The notes beneath the pieces are model-generated. The model was not told the DNA's origin, did not search any database, and saw only the letters and a program-made list of their open reading frames with translations. From Rikenellaceae bacterium (GTDB taxonomy: Bacteria > Bacteroidota > Bacteroidia > Bacteroidales > Rikenellaceae), in the NCBI GenBank assembly GCA_015059685.1, contig SUZW01000012.1, forward strand, positions 1-62,323: a stretch of 62,323 bases of DNA. The letters are read 5' to 3'. The position numbers were made by a program, and so were the translations under genes. Positions 1-8,821 of this stretch are shown here, in pieces (positions within the stretch are counted from its first letter, which is position 1; each line of letters opens with the position of its first letter).

Positions 1-99
1 GCCATCCAACATCAAGTTGTTTACGAAGCGAGTTACCTCAACATCGTTGAACTTTGGATCAGGAAGTAGAGTGTGCTTTCTTGGCTTAGCTTTTCTCAT
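1..99 (-). CDS. rpsG: 30S ribosomal protein S7, N-terminal part
   Basis: The reverse strand from 99 encodes 33 residues beginning [19 protein letters not shown] and runs off the left edge. This is the recognisable N-terminus of ribosomal protein S7, which nucleates assembly of the 30S head by binding the 3' domain of 16S rRNA. It lies 39 bases downstream of rpsL on the same strand, the usual start of the str operon (rpsL-rpsG-fusA). Only the first fifth of the protein is in the window. Confidence 0.93.
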   Translation of the reverse strand, partial: MRKAKPRKHTLLPDPKFNDVEVTRFVNNLMLDG

Positions 100-138
100 T
101 TTCTTTCTCTGTTAAAAAATTGTTTTGTCAAATTTAGA

Positions 139-525
139 TTACTTCTTTGCACCTGCCTTTGGTCGCTTTGCACCATACTTCGAACGACGCTGACGACGAC
201 CGTCAACACCTGCTGAATCGAGCGCACCACGAACCAAGTGGTAACGAACACCCGGAAGGTCCTTCACACGACCTCCACGAACAAGTACAATTGAGTGCTC
301 CTGCAAGTTGTGGCCCTCTCCTGGGATATAGGCGTTGACCTCCTTGCCATTGGTCAATCTTACACGCGCAACCTTACGCATAGCCGAGTTAGGCTTCTTT
401 GGTGTTGTAGTGTAAACACGGGTACAAACACCACGGCGCTGCGGACACGCTGCCAGAGCCGGGGACTTCGACTTGTCCTCCATCTTAGCTCGGCCGTTTC
501 TAACTAACTGTTGAATTGTTGGCAT
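139..525 (-). CDS. rpsL: 30S ribosomal protein S12
   Basis: The 128-residue product is S12, the decoding-centre protein of the small subunit, close to the usual 124-residue length. The conserved loop PKKPNSA (about 42-48) and the loop [13 protein letters not shown] (84-96) are intact. Lysines at the positions where streptomycin-resistance substitutions arise (about 43 and 88) are present, so this is a sensitive-type allele. The lysine-rich C-terminus is normal. It is first in a minus-strand operon with rpsG and has its own promoter at 601-629. Confidence 0.98.
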   Translation of the reverse strand: MPTIQQLVRNGRAKMEDKSKSPALAACPQRRGVCTRVYTTTPKKPNSAMRKVARVRLTNGKEVNAYIPGEGHNLQEHSIVLVRGGRVKDLPGVRYHLVRGALDSAGVDGRRQRRSKYGAKRPKAGAKK

Positions 526-600
526 TTTAAACCTTTAATTTGTTAATAATCACGGGGGTTTGACGCCCCAAATCTCTATTTCATTTCGCCAAAAGGCCTG

Positions 601-629
601 CAAAGGTAAGCAAAATTTTTGGATTACAA
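601..629 (-). promoter_or_regulatory. rpsL-rpsG promoter
   Basis: On the minus strand there is TTG, 18 bases, then TACCTTTG, a good match to the Bacteroidetes -33/-7 consensus. The leader of about 70 bases to the rpsL start contains a small GC hairpin (GGGG, 7-base loop, CCCC; about 555-574) that could serve ribosomal-protein feedback. The regulatory idea is inference. Confidence 0.65.
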
Positions 630-863
630 TATATATATGCAACTTTTTTTACCCAAAATGCCCCGATTTTTCAGCGATTTAGCCCTTTTTGAGGATGTTT
701 ATTATTCTTTTTTCTTATATTTTCGACAATAAAATAAGGTGTATTTATTATATAATTCGCAACTATCTAATTATTAGATGGTTAAAAATTTCGCTTTTGC
801 CGATTTTTGCGAGTTATTAACAGTTTCGGCAGATATCGTATTTTTTTGAAAATTGTGGGGAGG

Positions 864-1162
864 GGTTAGGCTGTCGGAACTCTTGAGGTGGTCAAGGCGC
901 AGGTTTTTTAGGGTCGTTAGAGGCGTTAGGGTCGTTAGGGGAGCGCTTGGGGTTTTAGGTTGTCGGAACGCTTTAAGTTATCACAGCGCAGGTAAAATTA
1001 AGGGTTAGTAAGGGCTAGTAACGGCTAGTAAAGAAGGCGCTATACCCTTACTGGCCCTTAATAGCCCTTACTGGCCTTTACTGGCCCTTATCAGATTGCG
1101 CCATCTGCTCTCGTCTCTCGTCTTTCGTCTCTCGTCTAAAAAAATTCTCAATTGTCAATTAA
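864..1162. repeat. composite intergenic repeat cassette (copy 1)
   Basis: A non-coding chain of repeat modules. First come GT-rich units built on AGGGTCGTTAGAGGCG with GCGCAGGT and TTAGGTTGTCGGAA. Then comes a large palindrome of roughly 11-bp units (GGGCTAGTAA against TTACTGGCCC, 998-1101), then TCGTCTCTCGTCTTTCGTC (1109-1137), then CTCAATTGTCAATT (1147-1160). The same modules in the same order occur at 40627-40874 and, inverted, at 21702-22090. The stretch 630-863 is AT-rich and shows nothing recognisable. Confidence 0.8.
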
Positions 1163-1215
1163 CTTGTCAGAGCTTCTTCCGCACCAACAAATATAAAATA
1201 AATCAGCATAAAGCC

Positions 1216-1246
1216 TTGCAATTGTTGCAAAAAATTATTAGTTTTG
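1216..1246 (+). promoter_or_regulatory. promoter of the nuclease lipoprotein gene
   Basis: TTG (1216-1218), 20 bases, then TAGTTTTG (1239-1246), matching the Bacteroidetes TTTG/TAnnTTTG arrangement. It is followed by a leader of about 105 bases before the ATG at 1360. Confidence 0.5.
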
Positions 1247-1359
1247 CGTAGCAAGTGTGAGTTTATACACAAGAAATCCCTCTCCTGAAAAATCGGGGGG
1301 GGATTTTGGGCTTCTATATGTTAATTTAACGAGTATTATTAACCATAAAAACAAAAAAC

Positions 1360-3177
1360 ATGAGAACTATTTACTCTTTCTGCGTGGCATTATTGTCACT
1401 GTTATTTGGAGCCTGCACCCTATCGGGTGGTGATGACCAAGAGGTTGCCACATACCTCGATGTAACTCCAAAGGAGATTGTATTCAGCAAAGATGCTGAC
1501 AATAGTTTAATCGTTTCTTGCGATGCATCGTGGACAATCATCGCCTCGCAAGATATTCAACTCTCGGCAAGAGAGGGAGTGGCAGGTACAACAACGGTAA
1601 CGATTCTGGATATGCCCTCATCTATAACCACATCTCTGCTTGTTAAGACTCCGAGCAACAGTAATCTTCAAGCAATAGTCAAACTCACTCGCAACGAAGA
1701 GGAGGGCGGAGATGACGATGACGATACACCAACGACTCCTGCCGTTACACTCTACTACGACAACTTCGATGGCGACCCGACCTATAACAATTGGGCAAAT
1801 CAGGGCACCGCTTGGCAAAATCCTACGGGCGAAGGTGCTGGAAATGTAACATACAACGCCTCCTATACTATGATTAAAAATGACAAATACGGCTCCGCCG
1901 GCAAATACAATGATGCTTCGGGTAGCTGCTATGTAAATATCTGCAAGCCAGGCGCCAACCCTTCTTATTTGGAGGTGTGTAACATAGCAACAAATAGAGA
2001 GAAAAAATTTACCCTCTCGTTTGGTGCGATATTCAAGCCTGAGCACTGTGCGCTCTACATCAAGGCCGACGACTCGGAGTGGAAAAGACTCGAATATAGT
2101 GCCGCTACAACCTACAATTCGTGGGTGTTAGCCGAGGCTTCATTCTCACTCACAAATAGCGCCGAGATGTTGAGTTTCCGTTTCGAAGCGATAAGTGCCG
2201 ATGCGACCTATGGTTGCAATCTCGACGACCTTCGCCTTGCGACATCAAAAGGTGGTCAAACCGTTGATGTCGGAGCATCAAAGGCGTTCAGTTGGGCAGA
2301 GCTGCCACAGAAAAAGGTGTCGAAGTCGGACTATGTCTATCACACCCACTGGAGCACCACCTACTCTTCTAAAAAGAGCGTGCGCAACTACTCCTACTGC
2401 TACGATGTGCGTCGCCACTCGCCAATGTGGATAGCACACCCTCAACACGCTATATATCAGGAGGGTGGCAAAACACGCCCTGCAAACGAGCCTTGGGCTT
2501 GCGACCCATATCTCACCGACAGTCAATCAGCAATTATCTACCCGCTATATGGAGCAAACAACTGCTCGTTGCGAACATACTTTGACGCCTACTACCAAGA
2601 CTTCTATCAGTGGCAGCGAGGTCACATGTTGGCTTCGAGTTATCGCGGTTGCGGAGATGCAAACAACCCTGCCGAGATAAACAAGCAGACCTTCTACTCG
2701 TCAAATATCGCAGCACAGCGCAGTGACCAAAATGGCGCATTCCAGCGATTGTGGGGCGCAGCCGAGAAGAAGATTTTGGATAGCTATGTCTGCTCGGATA
2801 CTCTCTATGTGGTATCGGGAGCACACTTTGCAAACGAGAACACAAAGGCAACCGACGCAAATATATTCTACATACCAGATTATTGCAAGACCTGCATCGT
2901 GCCAACCCACTTCTACAAGATTGTACTTCGCACAAAGAGTGGCAGAACAGGCAAGGCTATACAGGAGTGCTCGGCAGACGAGCTGAAGGCTGTGGGCTTC
3001 TGGTTCTCGAACACCGACACCGACGAGCAGACCGGCTCGACAACTCCGACACTGAGCAAGGCTCACATGCGCTCAGTTGATGAAATAGAGCGACTTACGG
3101 GCAACGAGTTTAACTTCTTCCCTGATATTCCAGAGTCGGTAGAGGCTTCGTTCAACGCCTCGGATTGGGGCTTCTGA
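1360..3177 (+). CDS. secreted DNA/RNA non-specific endonuclease lipoprotein
   Basis: The 605-residue protein starts with a lipoprotein signal (hydrophobic core then LLFGAC, Cys about 19). An acidic stretch follows the Cys and may act as a Bacteroidetes surface-export signal. Residues about 30-110 look like a BACON beta-sandwich, followed by an acid/Thr/Pro linker and a jelly-roll-like region (about 130-295). The C-terminal half is a NUC1-family endonuclease: the RGHM motif (about 419-422) carries the catalytic His, and the SDQNGAFQRLW segment (about 455-465) carries the metal-binding Asn. The residue before RGH is Q, where D is common. Such enzymes cut DNA and RNA unspecifically with a divalent metal. 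Likely role: extracellular nucleic-acid scavenging or DNA clearance (inference). It stands alone, with its own promoter and a shared terminator. Confidence 0.85.
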   Translation: MRTIYSFCVALLSLLFGACTLSGGDDQEVATYLDVTPKEIVFSKDADNSLIVSCDASWTIIASQDIQLSAREGVAGTTTVTILDMPSSITTSLLVKTPSNSNLQAIVKLTRNEEEGGDDDDDTPTTPAVTLYYDNFDGDPTYNNWANQGTAWQNPTGEGAGNVTYNASYTMIKNDKYGSAGKYNDASGSCYVNICKPGANPSYLEVCNIATNREKKFTLSFGAIFKPEHCALYIKADDSEWKRLEYSAATTYNSWVLAEASFSLTNSAEMLSFRFEAISADATYGCNLDDLRLATSKGGQTVDVGASKAFSWAELPQKKVSKSDYVYHTHWSTTYSSKKSVRNYSYCYDVRRHSPMWIAHPQHAIYQEGGKTRPANEPWACDPYLTDSQSAIIYPLYGANNCSLRTYFDAYYQDFYQWQRGHMLASSYRGCGDANNPAEINKQTFYSSNIAAQRSDQNGAFQRLWGAAEKKILDSYVCSDTLYVVSGAHFANENTKATDANIFYIPDYCKTCIVPTHFYKIVLRTKSGRTGKAIQECSADELKAVGFWFSNTDTDEQTGSTTPTLSKAHMRSVDEIERLTGNEFNFFPDIPESVEASFNASDWGF

Positions 3178-3193
3178 CAATAGATGTAATTCC

Positions 3194-3230
3194 AACAAAA
3201 AATCGAGTGTTCTCCACTCGATTTTTTGTT
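3194..3230. terminator. bidirectional terminator between convergent genes
   Basis: A perfect 16-bp stem (3194-3209 with 3215-3230) with a five-base loop, A-run on the left and T-run on the right. It serves the nuclease gene (+) and the esterase gene (-), whose stop codon touches the stem. Confidence 0.9.
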
Positions 3231-4078
3231 TAGCGGAAGGCAAATTTTAATATCCCGGGTAGTGACTTCCGCCAGAAAGCCCAGTTGTGTTTGCCGTTGC
3301 GGACACGGAGTTCAACAGGTATATCCTCACGCTTCATCTCGAGAAAAAAGTCGATATTTGTGAAGATAATTTTGTCGTCGTCACCGCAGTCGAGCATCCA
3401 CCTCACGGAGCGCAATTTTTCTACCTCCTCGGCGGTTGCATTTCGGAGATATTCAACGGGCGAAGTTTGTGCCACGGAGTAGAGCCAACCGATGTCGTAA
3501 TAGTCGGGAATTTGAGGGCGATAACGATGGTCAAGAAGGCCACTCGTGGAGTATGCCGCACAGAACATTTCGGGGTGTCTTTGAGCGTAGACAAAAGCTC
3601 CGCCACCACCCATCGAAAGACCCGCAATTGCACGACCATCCTTCGACGCTATCGTTCTGAATTTCTTGTCGATATGAGGGATAAACTCCTGGAAGAAGAA
3701 CTCCTCGTAAGGCCAATTTTCGACATTGAAATAGCCCATATTTTTGCCCGCATTTTTCTCGCCCGTACCGCTGGCATTAGGCATCACTATAATCATCGCT
3801 TTTGCCCCTCCCGCAGCGATGGCTTTATCGGCTATCTCCTGCATATTTCCACGATTTGGTTCGAGCCACGAAAAGTGTGTTCCTTTGGCTCCATGGAGGA
3901 GGTACAGAACGGGGTAATTCTCCTTCGATTTATCGTAACCTTCGGGGAGGTAAACCGAGTACTCTTTCTCCACTCCGAGGAGCTTGCTTTTGAGTGAAAA
4001 TTGCTTGACTTGACTTTGTGCCGACACCACCAAAATCGAGGCAAAGACAAGCGCAAAAAGGGTTGTAATTTTTCTCAT
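3230..4078 (-). CDS. secreted esterase, putative esterase (Esterase D-like) family
   Basis: The ATG at 4078 gives 282 residues with a clean signal peptide (MRKITTLFALVFASILVVSA). A further upstream start would read through the promoter, so it is rejected. The alpha/beta-hydrolase fold of the PF00756 type shows LHGAKGTHFSW (oxyanion region, about 61-71), the nucleophile elbow GLSMGG (Ser about 155), an acidic LDCGDDD segment and a late His in GKHNWAFW (about 262). Relatives hydrolyse feruloyl or acetyl esters on plant polysaccharides, or trehalose-type esters; the substrate here cannot be read from sequence. It is a single gene on the minus strand, convergent with the nuclease. Confidence 0.85.
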   Translation of the reverse strand: MRKITTLFALVFASILVVSAQSQVKQFSLKSKLLGVEKEYSVYLPEGYDKSKENYPVLYLLHGAKGTHFSWLEPNRGNMQEIADKAIAAGGAKAMIIVMPNASGTGEKNAGKNMGYFNVENWPYEEFFFQEFIPHIDKKFRTIASKDGRAIAGLSMGGGGAFVYAQRHPEMFCAAYSTSGLLDHRYRPQIPDYYDIGWLYSVAQTSPVEYLRNATAEEVEKLRSVRWMLDCGDDDKIIFTNIDFFLEMKREDIPVELRVRNGKHNWAFWRKSLPGILKFAFR

Positions 4079-4107
4079 ATCTCCACACATTTTAGTCTGT
4101 TTATCTG

Positions 4108-4138
4108 CAAATATAGCAACTTTTGTCAAAATTCTCAA
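4108..4138 (-). promoter_or_regulatory. esterase promoter
   Basis: On the minus strand: TTG, 20 bases, TATATTTG (complement 4108-4115). Excellent consensus match, about 30 bases before the esterase start. Confidence 0.75.
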
Positions 4139-4169
4139 CACCCGATACTCTACTCTCAACTTTTTTAGT

Positions 4170-4177
4170 TATCTTTG
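4170..4177 (+). promoter_or_regulatory. -7 element of the leuS promoter
   Basis: TATCTTTG in the divergent region between the esterase and leuS. No clear TTTG is seen 19-21 bases upstream, so only the -7 element is supported. Confidence 0.5.
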
Positions 4178-4249
4178 TCGGCTGAATGTGCGTATGCACG
4201 CACACGCGACGCACACAAGGGGTGAAATGATTAAAAAACAGATATAGTT

Positions 4250-6997
4250 ATGGAATACAATTTTAAGGAGATTGAGAGTAAATGGCAGAAGGAGTGGCAG
4301 GAGCGAGGCATTTACAAAGTAAATGTCGATAGCTCCCGACCAAAATTCTATGTTTTGGATATGTTCCCATACCCATCGGGAGCAGGTCTGCATGTCGGAC
4401 ACCCACTCGGATATATCGCCTCGGATATCTACTCACGCTACAAGCGATTGTGTGGTTACAATGTTTTGCACCCAATGGGCTACGATGCCTTCGGCTTACC
4501 TGCCGAGCAGTACGCAATTCAGACAGGTCAGCACCCTGCCGTAACCACCGAGCAGAACATTGCCCGCTACCGTGAGCAGTTGGACAAGATTGGCTTCTCG
4601 TACGATTGGAGTCGTGAGGTGCGCACCTGTGAGCCTGAGTACTACAAATGGACACAGTGGGCATTCTTAAAAATGTTCGCTCACTACTATAACAACGCTA
4701 CCGCAAAAGCTGAGCCTATCGCCGACCTTGTGGCGCACTTCGAGAAGCATGGCACAGAGGGCGTTGATGCGGCTTGCACCACAGAGTTGCACTTCTCGGC
4801 CGAGGAGTGGAACGCCAAGAGCGAGGCAGAGAGGGAGCAGGTGTTGCAGAACTATCGTCTTGCTTTCCGTGCCGATACGATGGTGAATTGGTGCCCTCAA
4901 CTCGGCACCGTACTCGCCAACGATGAGGTGAAAGATGGTTTGTCGGTGCGTGGCGGTTTCCCTGTCGAGCAGAAGCGAATGAAGCAGTGGTTGCTGCGTG
5001 TTACGGCTTATGCACAGCGTATGTTGGATGGCCTCGACCAGCTCGAATGGAGTGAGTCGCTCAAGGAGATCCAGCGCAACTGGATAGGTCGCTCGGAAGG
5101 TGCGCAGGTATTCTTCGATGCCGAGATGGCAAATGGCGAAACACGCAAACTCGAAATATTTACCACTCGCCCCGACACAATCTTTGGTGTAACATTTATG
5201 GTTGTTGCTCCGGAGCACGAGTGGATAGCCGATATGACGACAGCCGAGCAAAAGGAGGCTGTCGAGGCCTATATCGAGCAGACCAAGAAGCGCAGCGAGC
5301 GTGAGCGTATTGCCGAGACAAAACGTGTGAGTGGAGTTTTCACGGGTTCGTATGCGACAAACCCATTCACCGGCAAGCGTATTCCGATTTACGCTTCGGA
5401 CTATGTCTTGGCAGGCTACGGAACGGGCGCAATTATGGCTGTTCCTGCGCACGACTCTCGTGACTACGCCTTTGCTCGTTACTTCGGTTTGGATATCGTG
5501 CCTGTGGTTGAGGGTGGCAACCTCGAAGAGTCGTCGTACGATGCAAAGGAGGGTTGCCTCATAAACTCCGACTTCCTCAATGGCAAGGATGTTAAGGTTG
5601 CCATCGTAGAGATGTTCGAGGAGGTAGAGAAGCGTGGTCTTGGCAAGCGACTTGTAAATTATCGTTTGCGTGACGCTATATTCTCTCGCCAGCGTTATTG
5701 GGGAGAGCCGTTCCCAATTCGTTACAAGGGCGATGTGGCTCTTCCGCTTGACGAGAGCGAGTTGCCACTCACCTTGCCACCAATCGAGAACTTCGGCCCA
5801 ACAGAGCAGGGCGAGCCACCATTGGCTCGTGTTGAGGGTTGGGAGTACGAGCTCTCGACAATGCCGGGCTTTGCAGGCTCTTCGGCATACTACCTCCGCT
5901 ATATGGATCCACACAACTCGGAGGCTCTCGTATCGAAGGAGGCAAATGAGTATTGGCGTAGTGTGGACCTCTACATCGGAGGTATCGAGCACGCAACAGG
6001 CCACTTGATGTACTCTCGTTTCTGGAATATGTTCCTCTACGATTTGGGCTATGTTTGCGAGAGCGAGCCATTCCGCAAGTTGGTAAATCAGGGTATGATT
6101 CAGGGCCGCTCGAACTTCGTTTATCGCGTGGTTGGTACAAATAAGTTCGTATCGCTCAACCTTCGCAAGGAGTACGAAACACAGGAGATTCATGTGGATG
6201 TAAATATCGTCAAGAATGATATTCTCGACCTCGAGGCATTCCGCGCTTGGCGCCCTGAGTTTGCCGATGCAGAGTTTATCCTCGAAGATGGACAATACAT
6301 CTGCGGTTGGGCAGTCGAGAAGATGTCGAAATCGATGTTTAATGTCGTAAACCCAGACTACATCGTAGAGCAGTATGGTGCCGACACACTTCGTATGTAC
6401 GAGATGTTCCTCGGTCCATTGGAGCAGTCGAAGCCTTGGGATACCAATGGCATCGATGGTGTTCACAAGTTCTTGCGTAAGTATTGGCGATTGTTCCACA
6501 CTCGTACGGGCGAGTGGGCAGTAACCGACGAGAAGGCGACCGAGAAGGAACTAAAAACTCTCCACAAGACCATAAAGAAAATTAGAGAGGATATCGAAAA
6601 CTTCTCGTTCAACACCTCGGTTGCTGCGTTTATGATCTGCATCAACGAGTTGGGCGAGTGCCACAAGCGAGAGATTTTGGAGCCACTCACAATCCTTCTC
6701 AACCCATTTGCTCCGCACATCACCGAGCAGTTGTGGTCGATGTTGGGACACGAGGATAGCGTGTGCGATGCAAAGTACCCTCTATGCGAGGAAAAATATT
6801 TGGTGGAGAGCGCATTCGAGTACCCTGTGATGATTAACGGCAAACTCCGCTTCAAGCAGGAGTATCCTCTTACCGCCTCGCCAGCCGATATTCAGGCCGA
6901 CATCGTGACGAAGGAGGAGGCTCAGAAGTGGTTGGAGGGTGCTGCTCCGAAGAAGATTATCGTTGTTCCGGGCAAGATTATCAACATTGTTAAATAG
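4250..6997 (+). CDS. leuS: leucyl-tRNA synthetase
   Basis: The 915-residue class Ia aminoacyl-tRNA synthetase charges tRNA-Leu with leucine. The HIGH-type motif HVGH is at 48-51 and KMSKS at about 690-694. The editing (CP1) domain lies between, with the conserved [12 protein letters not shown] start at about 304. The C-terminal anticodon-binding domain ends in the typical [12 protein letters not shown] tail. Length and order are normal for Bacteroidetes LeuRS. The substrate tRNA-Leu(CAA) is also in the window at 53.3 kb. The next gene starts only 25 bases downstream, so read-through into the hydrolase cluster is possible. Confidence 0.98.
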   Translation: MEYNFKEIESKWQKEWQERGIYKVNVDSSRPKFYVLDMFPYPSGAGLHVGHPLGYIASDIYSRYKRLCGYNVLHPMGYDAFGLPAEQYAIQTGQHPAVTTEQNIARYREQLDKIGFSYDWSREVRTCEPEYYKWTQWAFLKMFAHYYNNATAKAEPIADLVAHFEKHGTEGVDAACTTELHFSAEEWNAKSEAEREQVLQNYRLAFRADTMVNWCPQLGTVLANDEVKDGLSVRGGFPVEQKRMKQWLLRVTAYAQRMLDGLDQLEWSESLKEIQRNWIGRSEGAQVFFDAEMANGETRKLEIFTTRPDTIFGVTFMVVAPEHEWIADMTTAEQKEAVEAYIEQTKKRSERERIAETKRVSGVFTGSYATNPFTGKRIPIYASDYVLAGYGTGAIMAVPAHDSRDYAFARYFGLDIVPVVEGGNLEESSYDAKEGCLINSDFLNGKDVKVAIVEMFEEVEKRGLGKRLVNYRLRDAIFSRQRYWGEPFPIRYKGDVALPLDESELPLTLPPIENFGPTEQGEPPLARVEGWEYELSTMPGFAGSSAYYLRYMDPHNSEALVSKEANEYWRSVDLYIGGIEHATGHLMYSRFWNMFLYDLGYVCESEPFRKLVNQGMIQGRSNFVYRVVGTNKFVSLNLRKEYETQEIHVDVNIVKNDILDLEAFRAWRPEFADAEFILEDGQYICGWAVEKMSKSMFNVVNPDYIVEQYGADTLRMYEMFLGPLEQSKPWDTNGIDGVHKFLRKYWRLFHTRTGEWAVTDEKATEKELKTLHKTIKKIREDIENFSFNTSVAAFMICINELGECHKREILEPLTILLNPFAPHITEQLWSMLGHEDSVCDAKYPLCEEKYLVESAFEYPVMINGKLRFKQEYPLTASPADIQADIVTKEEAQKWLEGAAPKKIIVVPGKIINIVK

Positions 6998-7022
6998 GGC
7001 TTTTAGCCATTAGCACTCTATT

Positions 7023-7895
7023 ATGCGAAAACTTATAACACTAATAACCGCTATCGCCTGCACACTCTCCGTTTCGGCACAAAAGACCATATCGTTTGAA
7101 GGTGCCGACGAGACTGTGCGTTTGTGGGATAACACCACCGCCCAATACTCGAACTACCAAACACAAGACGAGCAGTGGCGCAACGACACAAAGCGGTCAA
7201 TGCTCTACACCTCGTCGTGCGAGCTCTACATCTTCAAGGCAGACCCTGCAAAAAATCGAGGTGTGGCAATCTGTATATACCCGGGCGGAGGCTACCAGCG
7301 CATCAATTTCAATATCTTGATGGCCAAGTGGTACGCTTCGCAAGGCATCACCGCTGTATTGGTGAAGTATCGTCTGCCAAATGGTCATAAGGAGGCAACA
7401 CTCGAAGATGCTATGGGGGCAATTCGTTATCTCCGCACCCGTACCGATCTCGGTATCAACCCTGCGAAGGTGGGCGTAACGGGCTCTTCGGCAGGAGGTC
7501 ACTTGGCGGCATGGGTGTCGAATGTTATGCCTGACGGAGAAAAACCTGCATTTGCCATTCCGTTATACGGAGCGATGTTGCGCACCGAATTTTATACCGG
7601 CAAAAAGGCCAACGATGCTCTCTTGGGCGAAAAATATTGTTTCCAGGATGCCGTGGATCTCTCGGTACAGAATATGGTTACACCACAGACACCGCCAACC
7701 CTGTTACTACTCTGTGATGACGACAATGTGGTATTACCATACAGCTCGGTGGTCTATTATGAGACTTTAATTCGCCATGGTGTAAAAGCCTCGATGCACA
7801 TCTACCCAAGTGGAGGTCACAGCATCAAGAAAAATAATAATGAGTGTTGTGCAGCCATTCTTGATTGGCTCGATTGGTTGGGTTTAACAAAGTAA
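7023..7895 (+). CDS. secreted alpha/beta hydrolase, acetyl-esterase-like (tandem copy 1)
   Basis: 290 residues with a signal peptide ending near SVSAQ. Features of the Aes/BD-FAE (COG0657) hydrolases are visible: the oxyanion-hole motif PGGGY (87-91) in place of HGGG, the nucleophile elbow GSSAGGH (Ser about 156), an Asp in CDDDNVV (about 233) and His266 in YPSGGHS. First of three adjacent paralogues; it is the most diverged, having LWDNTTAQYSN where the others have LWDNNKAPHSN, and it lacks the usual Gly-Trp after the catalytic His. Likely removes acyl groups from glycans in the periplasm or outside the cell (inference). Confidence 0.85.
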   Translation: MRKLITLITAIACTLSVSAQKTISFEGADETVRLWDNTTAQYSNYQTQDEQWRNDTKRSMLYTSSCELYIFKADPAKNRGVAICIYPGGGYQRINFNILMAKWYASQGITAVLVKYRLPNGHKEATLEDAMGAIRYLRTRTDLGINPAKVGVTGSSAGGHLAAWVSNVMPDGEKPAFAIPLYGAMLRTEFYTGKKANDALLGEKYCFQDAVDLSVQNMVTPQTPPTLLLLCDDDNVVLPYSSVVYYETLIRHGVKASMHIYPSGGHSIKKNNNECCAAILDWLDWLGLTK

Positions 7896-7910
7896 AGAGG
7901 AGAGAAAGTT

Positions 7911-8813
7911 ATGAAGAAGATTATAATATCACTCATCTTGGTTGCGGGGTTGGCAATCTCTGCATCGGCACAAAAGGCTATAATCAAAATCCCTTGCAAT
8001 GCCGACAAGACCATCAAACTTTGGGACAACAACAAGGCTCCTCACTCGAACGAGGAGACGAAAGACGAGTATCGCAACGACAAAGGAAACTTTTATAACA
8101 CCTCCCACGCTGTTCTCTATCTCTTCAAGGCGGATAAGAAGAAGGCGACAGGGCAGGGCGTTATCATCTGTCCTGGCGGTGGTTATGGCACAATATGCAT
8201 TGAGCGCGAGGGCTTTGCTCTTGCCGAGTACTTCCAAAGCATCGGTGTCACAGCTATGGTTTTGAAATATCGCTTACCAAACTATGGCCACAAGGAGGTA
8301 CCACTCGAAGATGCACAGGAGGCGTTGCGCTACATGCGCAAACATGGCAAAAAGTGGCATATTGACCCTACGAAGGTTGGTATCGTAGGCTCGTCGGCAG
8401 GAGGTCATCTTGCGGCCTACACCTCAACCTTTACATCAGACGAGGAGAAGCCCGCTTTCGCAGTGTTATTCTACCCTGTCATCAACGGTGAGAGCTGCAT
8501 GACACACCAAGGCACTTTCATCCGTCTGTTGGGCAAAAACCACGCACCATATCTGCGTGAGAAATATTCGCTCGACAATTGTGTAACCCCTACCACCCCA
8601 CCAACAATTTTGCTTTTGAGCAATAACGACAAAACCGTTCCGCCAATCAGTTCGGTACTCTACTATAAGGCGCTGAAGCACTATGGCGTAAAGGCTGCAA
8701 TGCACATCTACCCTGAGGGTGGCCATGGCTGGGTTGGGCGTGAGAAGTTCCGCTACAACAACGATTGGCAACATCAGCTCAAGCGATGGATGGAGCAGTT
8801 GAATAGTAAATAG
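7911..8813 (+). CDS. secreted alpha/beta hydrolase, acetyl-esterase-like (tandem copy 2)
   Basis: 300 residues with a signal peptide (cleavage near ISASAQ). The same family hallmarks occur in order: LWDNNKAPHSN (37-47), ICPGGGYG (86-93), GSSAGGH (Ser about 162), SNNDKTVPP (acid) and YPEGGHGWV (His near 280). The start lies 15 bases after copy 1 and the end 8 bases before copy 3, so the three are almost certainly co-transcribed. Closest to copy 3 by eye. A carbohydrate acetyl- or feruloyl-esterase role is family-based inference; no polysaccharide-utilisation SusC/D pair is nearby. Confidence 0.85.
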   Translation: MKKIIISLILVAGLAISASAQKAIIKIPCNADKTIKLWDNNKAPHSNEETKDEYRNDKGNFYNTSHAVLYLFKADKKKATGQGVIICPGGGYGTICIEREGFALAEYFQSIGVTAMVLKYRLPNYGHKEVPLEDAQEALRYMRKHGKKWHIDPTKVGIVGSSAGGHLAAYTSTFTSDEEKPAFAVLFYPVINGESCMTHQGTFIRLLGKNHAPYLREKYSLDNCVTPTTPPTILLLSNNDKTVPPISSVLYYKALKHYGVKAAMHIYPEGGHGWVGREKFRYNNDWQHQLKRWMEQLNSK

Positions 8814-8821
8814 ATGGGAAG

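Noticed and set aside
4667..6499. A 610-codon minus-strand frame opposite leuS
   Set aside because: Shadow of leuS; no start context and no family features.
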